A DNA stretch of 64,000 bases from Parus major. Taxonomy: Eukaryota > Chordata > Aves > Passeriformes > Paridae. The notes under the pieces are model-generated. The model did no database searches. It saw only the letters and a program-made list of their open reading frames with translations, and was not told the origin of the DNA. Below are positions 33,301 to 42,979 of this stretch, in pieces (positions within the stretch are counted from its first letter, which is position 1; each line of letters starts with the position of its first letter). The position numbers and the translations under genes were made by a program. The DNA lies in the NCBI RefSeq assembly GCF_001522545.3, contig NC_031783.1, positions 2,630,472 through 2,694,471 on the forward strand, written 5' to 3'.

Positions 33301-35529
33301 GCCTCTAGAGGCTCCTTGGATTGGAAGCAGCATGAAGACTCCCTGAGCTAACTGAGCTTCCCTGGGCCAAGTGTCTTAGAGACAGTTTGGATGTTACACT
33401 TCTGCAGTTGCTTTCTGCTTCCCAGATTCCTTCTCTCAGTGCTGACACTGGATAGGAGTCTATGATTTGAGATCTGGGGGGAGTCTTCCATTAGAAGGCT
33501 GCTTGAGAGAGAAAGAATCCTTTAGATTCTTAGAATCGGTGCTTTTTCTACCTGAAAAAAAAATACAGGAGGAGTATACCATTCTTCTGTCTTGGAGGAG
33601 AAGCACTATAGTCCAAAGAAAGGCTTAAAGGTTTTCTGAAATTCAGCAAAACAGCTTCTGTATTGGAGGAAGGATGAGGCAAGTGTGTGTAGAGTATTAG
33701 AAAAAATGAGTGGAATCATTGTGTTCCCTTACAGCCCTTCTAAGCCCAGGAGCAAGTCTGCTTCCAGGTGCTTGCTGAGGTTAGATCTGGATTTTTTTAA
33801 AGACTCCTGGTTAATAGGGGAGTGCTCTAGCACTGATTAGGCACCAGCACTTAAGTACAATTCTAGAAACAAACGTATTGTTGTGTGTCTTGTGTCAGTT
33901 TAGCTAAGGGGTAAGAACAGATTTTCTTTTAAAGGTTCCTGGTGAAGGGGAGGGAAATAATGGTCTGAAAAATAAGTCTGTTAATAATTGAGGGGGGGTG
34001 TAAATACTGTTGATTCTCCAATGGCTGAGATACTAAAGTGCTTTTTTAAATCTGTCTTGAACATGAAAAATAAAGAAAAGAAGTTTGGACAATTAGGAAG
34101 TGAGGAAGATCCTGTAATAACTATTACTAAAGAGCAGGTAAGGGATTACTTCGGAACCCTTGAACATATCCAAACCAGCCCATTGAGATTGCAGTGGGAT
34201 TGGCCAGCTGACACACCTGCACAAACTTGCTGAGAGCTGGGGACAGGCCAGGATCAGTTTAAGAAAACATAACAAAAACAAGAGAACAAACAGAAAAACC
34301 CTGCTTCCTGAAAGAGGGTAGCTTCTGTTTTCACACTGAGAGTTAAAAAAAATCTGCCCTCAGGTTCTGCTGGCCTGAGGTCTCTGTTGCTGAAAGAAAT
34401 GGAGAGTGTCACAGGATCTGGAGATCTCAGGGTAGGAAGTCTGCAGGCAGAAGTCATTGTTGTGGAAAAGGTAGAGAGTTAGTGTCATCAAACAGACTGA
34501 TGTTAAATGACACAATTTAATGAAAATGAAGTGGCTGATGGGTTTTGATATATCAATTTTGGAGTATTTTCAAACCTTAGAATTGACAAGAATGAAAGTG
34601 GAACCTCTAAGGTACCTTCTGTTGTGACTGTAAAAAAACCTGTGTACTGAGCCTTGGAGTAAAATGTAGGAGCCTCTGCTGAGCTCACTCAGGATCAGCT
34701 CCTCTTGAATCTTGCTATTCCTTAAGCTGTCAGGAATCACACAAGAAACAGCCTTTCAGATTAGACCTAATGTGAAGGCTCCTGTTTAATTCTGCGTGGG
34801 CTGACACAGGGAAGCGCTGCTGAAAATCTGTGGCTGTGAAAAGATGCGCCCATGCTGTGGGCTGTGAATATAAATCTGTATCCTTCTGCCTTTGAACCCA
34901 GGATGCTGCCAAAGCATTTGTCAAGGATGCAAAGTGAGAAACTCAGGGCTGAGCCAGCAAAGAATCCAGTTGGTATTTAAAGCAGTTGAGCAGAAAGCTA
35001 GTAGCTTAGGGCTTAATAAAAAAGTGCTCTGGAAGCCATGAACCGAGCTGAGTCAGAGATGAGGAAGAAACTGTAGGCACTTCAGGATGGCCCAGAAAAA
35101 CAGTAAGGGGTGCAGGGAAGAACTGAGAGAGCCCCTGTGGCAACAGCTTGAAAGGATCACTCAGGAAGGAGCAACAAAGGCTGTGCTGTGCTCTCAGCGC
35201 TGCAGAGAAAGAAACCTCGCAGAGGGCCCAGAGCTGCTGTCATGGGGGACCCACTCCCCGTGCCACAGTACCCAGGCACGTTCCTGAACTTGTATCCCAC
35301 AGCCCTGCTAGGGAAAGTTGTTGCTTGGTGGGTATTTGACAATTTTTAGTTGTGAAGCTGATAGCGATGGTTTACTTTGTACTTCAGATCTTCTAGAGAT
35401 CGATCTTCAAGAGAAAAGTCCCGAGACAGAGAGAGGAAAGAGAAGAGCTCTTCTGAGAGGCGGCACGAGAGCACAAATGGCAAATCTCGTTCCAAGAGGT
35501 CAGAAGAGAGAGAAGCTGGAGAGATCTGA
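17935..35529 (+). CDS. LUC7L: LUC7L, U1 snRNP-associated splicing factor
   Basis: Spliced from 10 exons: 17935-17995, 19769-19863, 24651-24749, 25444-25554, 26191-26334, 26709-26885, 27554-27642, 31977-32006, 32893-33057, 35388-35529 (TGA). The product is 370 residues, against 371 in human, and nearly identical outside the C-terminus. The ATG sits in a CACCATG context and begins MSAQAQMRALL, as in mammals. LUC7-like proteins bind the U1 snRNP and influence 5' splice-site choice in the nucleus. Visible domains: N-terminal helix; CCCH zinc finger with C36, C44, C59 and H63; coiled-coil region rich in Glu/Lys at about 85-170; second zinc finger with C190, C193, H209 and H215; Arg/Glu-rich linker from 230; RS domain at about 257-323; a less conserved Ser/Arg/Glu tail ending EEREAGEI. 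Exon 31977-32006 is a 30-nt microexon. All sites are GT-AG. Confidence 0.98.
17996..19768 (+). other. LUC7L: LUC7L intron 1
   Basis: The first ~300 bases continue the CpG island; the rest turns abruptly AT-rich with A-tracts at 18718-18728 and 18772-18796. No exon, RNA gene or recognisable transposon is seen. Confidence 0.8.
19864..24650 (+). other. LUC7L: LUC7L intron 2
   Basis: Largest LUC7L intron, about 4.8 kb of unique-looking AT-rich sequence. I see no CR1 remnant, RNA gene or open frame with family resemblance. Confidence 0.75.
26105..26135. repeat. A-tract in LUC7L intron 4
   Basis: Run of about 21 A followed by GAAAAG, 55 bases before the exon 5 acceptor. The sequence before it does not look like a recognised SINE or a processed transcript, so I treat it as a simple repeat. 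Confidence 0.8.
27643..31976 (+). other. LUC7L: LUC7L intron 7
   Basis: About 4.3 kb in front of the 30-nt microexon. It contains A/T-rich stretches (30160-30195, 31370-31440) including a perfect hairpin at 31385-31409, but no recognised gene. Confidence 0.75.
33058..35387 (+). other. LUC7L: LUC7L intron 9
   Basis: About 2.3 kb between the RS-domain exon and the terminal exon. The donor is GTATGT; reading through it adds a short non-conserved tail before a stop at 33107-33109. Apart from the tentative CR1 fragment nothing is recognised. Confidence 0.7.
33880..34260 (+). repeat. Possible degenerate CR1 reverse-transcriptase fragment
   Basis: In LUC7L intron 9, a frame from 33988 reads a FFKSV motif and then EEDPVITITKEQVRDYFGTL, resembling the region just before the core of CR1 ORF2. 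After that the frame shifts: bases 34164-34182 fit the expected ISK motif only in another frame. It is clearly non-functional. The assignment rests on a short resemblance and is tentative. Confidence 0.4.
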
Positions 35530-35717
35530 ACTCAAACGATCTGTGTTGCACTGTAAATAGTCTGATAAACATTCTACACAAAGCCTAAATTTCCCATTTA
35601 TATTTACTGAATACAACTCATCTTTTGTAGTTTGGGATTTTTATTGTTTGGCAGATAGCTGTGAGTTTGTAGAGACACAGAGTTACGTACTGTTTAACAG
35701 GATTTTGTTTTAGTAGG

Positions 35718-35727
35718 AATAAATAAA
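35718..35727 (+). terminator. LUC7L: LUC7L overlapping polyadenylation signals
   Basis: Two overlapping AATAAA hexamers (AATAAATAAA) 189 bases after the stop; cleavage near 35740-35750. Confidence 0.75.
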
Positions 35728-35749
35728 TCTGAATGGATGGTTTTCAGTC

Positions 35750-36559
35750 CAGGCCAGTGTGGACACCCCATGTTTGTCCTGACGCAGCGAGCGCAGCGGT
35801 CGGGGCCATGCTGTGCCTGGAGCCCTGAGCTGCCCTGACCTTTGTAACGCTTCAGCCCTTTCCAAAAGACCCCCCTGACCCTCTGTGAGCACACCAGTAG
35901 CACTGGTTCTCAATTATATTTTTTCCTTCTGTTTATATATGTTAAAAGAAAATTCAGATTTTTTTTTTTTCTTCCTTTTAGTACTTAGCCACTTCATTTT
36001 TGTCTCCAGCACTTGAGAGTTGCCTCACTTGCCCAGCTAAGGAAAAACAGACAAAATTTGGCCCTGTTCTATACTGAGAGCTGTTTGTCATTGAGGATGA
36101 CCAAATGAGCTGAAACACATTTCTAAGCTGGGCTCAAGTCTGGTTTTTACTACCTTTACAGTTCAGATAGTTGGTGTGAGCAAAGCAGTGGGAAACCTGG
36201 CTGGTTTCTTCTCTAGAGAAGCACAGCCACAGCTCATCTGCCTATTTACTGTGCACTGCAGTCAGAGCTTCCCCGCGGGGCTTTCTGAGCTGCAGCCGAA
36301 AGCCTTGGTGTGTTTCCCGAGGCCAGTCAGGCAGAATGTGCCGAGGGGCAGGGGTGGATCGGGCTGGAGCCCGTGCCGGTGTGTGCCCTCCGGGGTCACC
36401 GGCCGTGTCCCCAGGCCCGCGGGGGGCTCTGCCCGTTGTCACTCGCTGATTTGTACCTGCCTTTGTTTCCCACGAGGGCAGAAGGCGCCTGGCTGTGCCA
36501 GCCCCAGCCGCGACCCCCGGGCTCGGCATTTTGTGGGAGCGGTGTGAGTGAAGCCCTCG
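35750..36559. other. Intergenic DNA between LUC7L and FAM234A
   Basis: About 0.8 kb that rises from AT-rich to CpG-rich towards the FAM234A promoter. No gene or repeat is recognised. Confidence 0.6.
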
Positions 36560-37380
36560 TGCCCCGCCGAGGCGGGCAGGAGCCTGGCTCGTTAACTCGC
36601 TGCGGTTAATTGCCGCCGTTAATTGCCGTTCCCAGGGGCGGGCTCCGGCCGGCGCTCCCCCCTTCCTCATTTCTCTCCTTTCCCCGTCCCCCCGAACGCG
36701 GCTCCGGTTCCGCCGCGGTGCTCTCCCGGTGTCAGTCCCTAGTGCATGCCCCCCTCCCCTGTCCGTTTTTACAATTAATTCCGCGGTTTCACGTGTTGTT
36801 TTTGTAACCTCCGTGTGGGGCGCGGGGGGCGGCGGGCGCGCGCTCGGGGTGCCTGTACGTGCCTGTGCTGTTCTCCCGCGGTCTGAGCGCATTAAAGATC
36901 TGTGTTTGTGGTTCCCGCTGCTGCCCGGTCTCGTTCTTGCGGGTTCTCCGCCCGCGCCGCCGCCCAAACCGGACTGGCCGGGCCCCCCCGCTCCGGGCGG
37001 AAGCGTGCCCTGCGCGATGACGTCACTTCCGCCGGTGGGCGGCGGGGGGATGGAGGCGGAAGTGACGGCGGTAGTGGCGGCGGCGGCGCNNNNNNNNNNN
37101 NNNNNNNNNNNNNNNNNNNNNNNNNNNNNNNNNNNNNNNNNNNNNNNNNNNNNNNNNNNNNNNNCCCTGGTCCGCTCCTGGCGCCTCCGTGGCTGCGCAC
37201 CGAGAACACGGCCTTGTCCGCGGGTCGCGCCTCCGCGCTGTGAGGGGGCGTTCGGGGAGCGGAGCCGGCTCCCGAAGCGTCCCGCTGCCCGCGCGCTGCC
37301 CCCGGCTCCGGGAGCTTGGGGCTGGCGCTGGCAGCGCTGGGGTCGGGGCGGCCGTTGGAGGGCCCGGCCGGTGAGAGCCC
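36560..37380. promoter_or_regulatory. FAM234A: FAM234A CpG-island promoter (interrupted by gap)
   Basis: CpG-dense island with a full palindromic CRE TGACGTCA at 37018-37025 running directly into an ETS-type ACTTCCG, and a second CGGAAGTGACG at 37057-37067. An E-box CACGTG lies at 36790-36795, and two copies of GTTAATTGCCG at 36605-36615 and 36618-36628. There is no TATA box. The most likely non-coding first exon ends at the donor CCG|GTGAGA at 37370/37371. Assignment to FAM234A rests on its being the only downstream + strand gene. Confidence 0.7.
37090..37164. other. Assembly gap (75 N)
   Basis: Run of N inside the FAM234A CpG island, immediately after a GGC-rich tract (GGCGGCGGCGGCGC). Very GC-rich sequence of this kind is often lost in short-read assemblies. 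The true length is unknown, and it probably removes part of the first exon or core promoter. Confidence 0.99.
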
Positions 37381-38074
37381 GTGGCCTTCCCCGCTGGCCC
37401 GGAGGGGTTCGCTGTCCGCCTGGAGCAGCACGAGAAGTGCCCCCAAACCGCAGCGAGGAGACTGGGAGAGAATTTAATCCTTTTTTCCAAAGCCCGAGGT
37501 GCTCCCTTTGGTCCGAGGTCCTTTATCCCGAGGCTGGCAGCTGCGAGCGGGCCTGGGGAGTTGCTCCCACCGGGGACTGCGGGTCTGTGCTTCAGCCCGA
37601 GAAATCCCCTCAGCTCCGCGGAGCTCAGCACACCCAGAGCCTCAGCGCTCTCCCTGGACACGGTCAAAGTCCTCTTGCTCCTTCCCTCGGGAGCCCACAA
37701 GCCTGGTTTGCAGGCGTGAATCACAGGGCATCCTGCCGAAAGAAAACACTGCAATGTCTTCAACTCCGACCTCATTTCCAGCCTCTTCTTATTTTGTGAG
37801 GCAGAAACATCTTGCGTAACAGCTGGGAACGAGAGGGGCAGCCTGTCCTGCAGGGAGGGACTGGAGCCAGCCCTTCCCGGTACCAGGGCAGGATCGGGCT
37901 GCCTGTGGAGCTCAGAGGCTCCCCAGGGATGGATGTGTGGGTGGAGTGGCCTGTGGAGGAGCTTTGCTCTGTGTGTGTGTGACAGAAATAAAGATTCCAC
38001 TTCTGGGGGGAGAAAAGCGATTTCTCTTTAAGGTGGCTCTGAAAGACAACAACGTCTGGAGGAAGGCCATTGTT

Positions 38075-38215
38075 TCATAGAATCATGGAATGGTTTTGGT
38101 TAGAAGGGACCATAAAGATTATCTTGCTCAATGGGCAGGGACACCTCCTACTAGACCAGGTTGCTCCAAGCCCCACCCCAAAGCCTGGCCTTTCATGCTG
38201 CCATAAATCTCCAGG
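38075..38215 (-). repeat. CR1 LINE remnant, antisense
   Basis: Begins TCATAGAATCATGGAATGG and continues with GGGACCATAAAGATTATC and CTACTAGACCAGGTTGCTCC, a standard reversed CR1 3' end. In FAM234A intron 1. Confidence 0.9.
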
Positions 38216-38883
38216 CTGTGCAGGAGGCAGCACAGAATTCAGAGCTGTGGAGTGAGTGCCCACCAAAAAATGCACTTTTTTGTCTTTTGAATAAACCTAC
38301 ATGAAATGACCACAGCCTTTTCCAGGGGGTTTTCATGCACAGGGATCTCTCCAGAGTCCCTTGTGTGCTCAGTCTCTGGCAGTGAGGGATGTCACTGTGC
38401 TTCTGAGGCAAGAGGGGAGCCCTGTGGCTGAGGTGGGGGTTCAAGCACCCCCCTGACAGCTACCCTTGGAGATGGCACAAGGGTTGGTGAGAGGAGAGGT
38501 TTGGATGCAGTGGAGCTTGTAAGCCCAGGGATTATAAATGACTGGTGTTTCTGCAGCTCACTTGTTATTACTGGTCTGTCCTGTAATCAGTTCCACGCAG
38601 CTTTAACGCTGTTCTTTTCCTTAGAGTTTTGATCTTCCCATTGGTCTTATGGAAACAATACTGGGTAACAGTTTGAGATTCTGTATTTGAACTCTTGTCT
38701 GTAGTGAGAACTACCCTGGATAAGAGTTTTCTCCTACAAATGGCAGATGTATCACATTGCAAGGTGGTTGTGCTCTGGAGGAGGTTCTAATTCCCTTTCT
38801 GTGAGTGCTCTGTGTCACATGCTGTGTCTGCACTGGAGGGTTAAATGTCATTTCAGACGAACCTGAAGACAGCTCCAGCAGGA

Positions 38884-39065
38884 GAATCCCAGAATAGTTT
38901 GATTTGGAAGGGACCTTAAGGCTCATCTCATTCCACCCTGTGCCATGTGCAGGGACACCTTCCACTGTCTCAGGTTGCTCCAAGCCCTGCCCAGCCTGGC
39001 CTTGTACACTTCCAGGGATCCAGGGGCAGCCACAGATTATCTGAGAATCCTGTGCCAGGGCCACA
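38884..39065 (-). repeat. CR1 LINE remnant, antisense
   Basis: Begins GAATCCCAGAATAGTTTG and continues with GGACCTTAAGGCTCATCTC and CACTGTCTCAGGTTGCTCC. It is more complete at its distal side than the copy at 38075. Confidence 0.9.
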
Positions 39066-42000
39066 CCAGTCTTGTTGGTGGGGTTTGGGTTACAAACTGT
39101 GTCCCTCGAAGGGCCTTGGGGACATGCCAGGAGCAGAGGTGCCCCAGTGTCAGACAGGGATGGTCTGCTCGGGTCAGTGTCCCCAGACAGCTCTTGGCTG
39201 TGACCTGATGTCAGGAAAAGAGCTGTGAGCTGCAGATGACCCAGCAAAACGATGCAGCATGCAGCCTGAGGGTCTTTGGGAGAGCACAGCTCATTTTAGG
39301 AAAATTTACATGTTATTTCTTCTTGTCCTGATGTAAGTGGGACTGCAGAAAAAGGAACAAATGACCCGAGACTGAATGTCACAGCAGGTGACTGCCCAGT
39401 GAGTTTGCTGCAGTGTCACACTGTGCATGGGATAAAAACCCAACAGTCTGCTCATGGGAAATAGCTGTGATGGGAATGTTGCATCTTATTCAGAGCAAAA
39501 CCTGGCTGTTTTGTCTTCATTGCTTGCAGCTTGGGGTTTCAGCAGTTTCGGGCTGACAGGAAGGAAACCTCTGAGGTGCTTAAACTAACCAACCAAACAG
39601 AACTAAACCAGCCAAATGCTGTGTTTGTGTTCCTAAAATGTCCAGTCAGAACCTGATTTCATCATTCTGTGGAAGATAAAAACGTGTTGAACATCAAATC
39701 TAAGTTATGGCATATTGTTCGAAATTTTCCGGGAAGAACTGGTGCATGGTGACTTTCCAGATGCCGTGGGTCAGTGTTTTATGTGTGGAAAATGAGTTAA
39801 ACCTTTCCAGTGCACAGATCCTTAAATGGTTTCTGTCACCAGTCTTCATCCACCTGACTGTCTGTGGTTCTCTGTGCTTGTCAGGCAGTTCTGTCTGACT
39901 GCTGCTGATGGTGTTTGTCCCTTGGGTTTAGCTGTGCAAGTGTTGCTGGTTTGAGGCAGATCAGATCTGTAAATCTGCACTGTGGCTTCAGGAAACAGGA
40001 CAGTGAAGGTGAGTTAAGCTGTGTGTGTCCTGTCCCTGTTGTTACTGTGGTACAGAAAAGGGTGTTCTCTCCCCCTCAGCTTGGCTTGGGGACTGCTCCC
40101 AGCTCATCCCACAGCTGGGGGAAGCAACCTTTAAAGCTTGGAAGCCCTGGAGTCTGAGATGCAGATCCTGGCTGTGCTGCCACACTCCCTGGCCTGTCTG
40201 GGTTCAGTTTGAGTTTGTCACACGTCTTCTAATTATTTCTCATTCTACAAAGTCTTTCTCCCATGTTTTCTCCCATCCCAGATCTATGGCATGTGGTGTG
40301 TGTCACACTGCAGCAATGCAGAATCCTGTCACCGCCTGCTCCCTTGAAAGGTGCCTGCATGCCTTAAACTTCCCAGCTGAATTATTTTGTGTCCTCTTCC
40401 AGCAGGAGACAAGATGTCGGCTGCTAGAGCACAGTAAAACCATCTCAGATGCACACTATCATTTTCTGCTTGTCTTCAATTAAACTAATTACCAGCTCTC
40501 TTTGTTGTTCCGAGCTCAGGCCATTCCACTGCTGCCAGCATGTACTTTGGCAGCAGCGGGCGCTGGGATTTCCTGCATTGTTTGAGTCTTTGCCATTGAC
40601 CTTTGTGGTCCTCGTTCTGGCACCGCCTCTGCTCTGGCAGGGGTGCAAAGGGCATTATTCAAACCCTGAAAGAAAAGAGAGAGAATTGCTTTAAAGGCTT
40701 TGAGAGCTCTTTGTACTCAGTGGCTCCATAGGGTCATCGCTGCAAAAAAGAGGGGAGTTACTGGGGTTGTCAGGATAATTACTGCTTCTTTATTGTTCTC
40801 ATCCCAGTCTAGATGACAGTGCTGGGATTTATAGTGAGTCATAAAAATATGCCATCAATGCTGTTAGGTGTTGCCCCTTTTGGACAGAGGGGAGAAAGCT
40901 GGGTTTGGTTCCTTTTGGGAAGTCTCATAGGTGTTGGTATGCCCTGGATCTATCCCAGCTCTACACTGGGAGGCTGCAGAGGCCCTGCTGGAGAGGCCAG
41001 TGGGATTGTACTGGGGCCCTGTTGTAGCCCATGCTGAGGGTGCTGGTTTTGAGAAGATCCCTCTCTCCATGCTGCTGGAGTTGGGCACTCCAGGGACACA
41101 CGAGCCACCTGTCCCAGCACAGGGGAGGTCACGTAACTCCCTCTGCCACTGTCCCCATTGCTGTGGCCATGGCTACTCTGCACCAGTAAAACATTTGCTC
41201 AGCCTGTGCCTGGAGCCTTGTACCGTGAACCTGCTCAAGGCCTGGTGCAGTAAAAGAGCAATGCTCAGCTCGGGGCAGAGGCTGAAAGCACCACTTGATC
41301 TGTTCCCCTTTCCATCTGGAGCCTTCCTACCCATCAGGTGCTTGCTGCTGGTCTGGGAACAGCCAGCCTCATGTAGGCACCCCTGGTGTGGCTGGGGGGC
41401 TGATGAGAAGGACAGATGAAATCCTTGAAGTAAGATCTTTGGAATAAGATGCAACTTCTGCATTATTGATTTGTTTGCATGGTATTGTGCAGGTCGAATT
41501 AAATTATCTGGAATGAGATCCTGTACTTGATGTAGAACAAATGCCAGAGTGCTCAGGTTGGAGTAAGGGCTCCTAAGTCCAGCAGGCTCTGAGGTTTAAG
41601 GGTTGACAGTGCCAGGCTGACCTGCTGATTCTGTGCCTCAGGGCTGCCTTGCCATCAATCTGTCCCCTTGTGATTTGTACCCAGAACAGAAGAGGCCTCT
41701 GCAGTGGGACAGGGACAGCCTGGGGGGCCACAGCTGCCTGAAGGAGCAGGAAGGAAACATCTCGTGTTTCACAGAGCCTGTAAATGAGCTTGAGTAGGAA
41801 CGTGAGACACAGTGAGCCCTGTTGCTGTTGGAGTTGGAATCCCAGGCTCTCTGCACTGTGTTGATGCTGACTTTAAGCTCTTTTCTGCTGGGGAAGTAAA
41901 TGGCTGCAGTGGACAACCCAAACACGTGACTGCTGGGGCACAGTCATGGAAAATTGGCTTGGTTGTCATGGTTATTTGCTCTGATATAACTTTTCATAAC

Positions 42001-42979
42001 ACTGTCAAGCAGCTTTTTCCAAGCCTACTGGAATGTGTTATTCTTTATTTCTTCCCTTATGGGAAGCACTATCAGAGAATCTGTATAAAACATGGATTTT
42101 TACTGTTGTTGTTGTGGCTAATGACTTACACGCTCCTCTTAACTTGACAAGGGCTCATTCCCCCAACTTTTTATAGCAAATTAACACAGAACCCCTCTGC
42201 TTATTATAGTTGTAGCCCAAGGTTATGATTTGTAGCAGGAGAAGGTAAGATAGCAGTTGTTAGCTCTTCCATGATGAAATCAAATTTGCTTGATTTTAGT
42301 CTCAGCTCCTGCCTTGATTTTTCTCCAGGGAGGGAAGTCATTGCTCTTTTGCCTTCTTCAGGGCTGGGTTGCTGAACTTACCCAGTGGTTTCTCATGTAA
42401 GAAGGTGTTGAATAGCTTTGGTTTATGCCTATACAGAATGTGTTGGTGTCTGTTTCTCTCTCTCCAGGGGAAGCTCAAGTGCACATTAGAGAACTGCCTT
42501 ATATTGGGATGTAAAGGTCACAAGTGTTTCCTTTCACCTCTCCAGCTGGGAGTCAGGCTGACACACACAGGAGGAGGCAATAAGTCTTTGCAACAAAAGA
42601 AGCTTTTGGGGTGTTTTTCTGGAGGGAGACCTGCAGACCAGTCAGTCCTTTGTGCGTGGGGTCTGTAGCCTTCTTTGTCCAGCTCCAGCAGGGTTGATTT
42701 CCTTCTCTGGAGAAGAATTGGTGCTGTTCCTGCATTCCACGGACTCTCCATTGCTCTGTGTGGGAGACCTCCGGCACCAGCAGTGTGTTGTGTCCAGCTC
42801 TGTGACAAAACACTGGTTTGCTCACCTGCCATTAAATGTTTCCAGTGTGAATATCAGATAGTCACAGAATATTTTCATTTGTGTTTTTAAAATATATTTC
42901 AAAATGTATTTTAACTTCTCTTTCCATTGTTGCAGGTGAAGGGGAAGAAAGGTGTCTGAATACCAATGAATGAGCTGTG

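Larger units (their letters stand above)
37371..42935 (+). other. FAM234A: FAM234A intron 1
   Basis: Inferred 5.6-kb intron between the CpG-island exon and the first coding exon, whose acceptor TTGCAG ends at 42935. It contains two - strand CR1 remnants (38075-38215, 38884-39065) and otherwise unique-looking sequence. Confidence 0.6.

Noticed and set aside
36242..36967. 241-codon open frame on the - strand in the FAM234A CpG island
   Set aside because: Arg/Pro/Gly/Ala-rich translation typical of an island, no conserved motif, antisense to promoter sequence.
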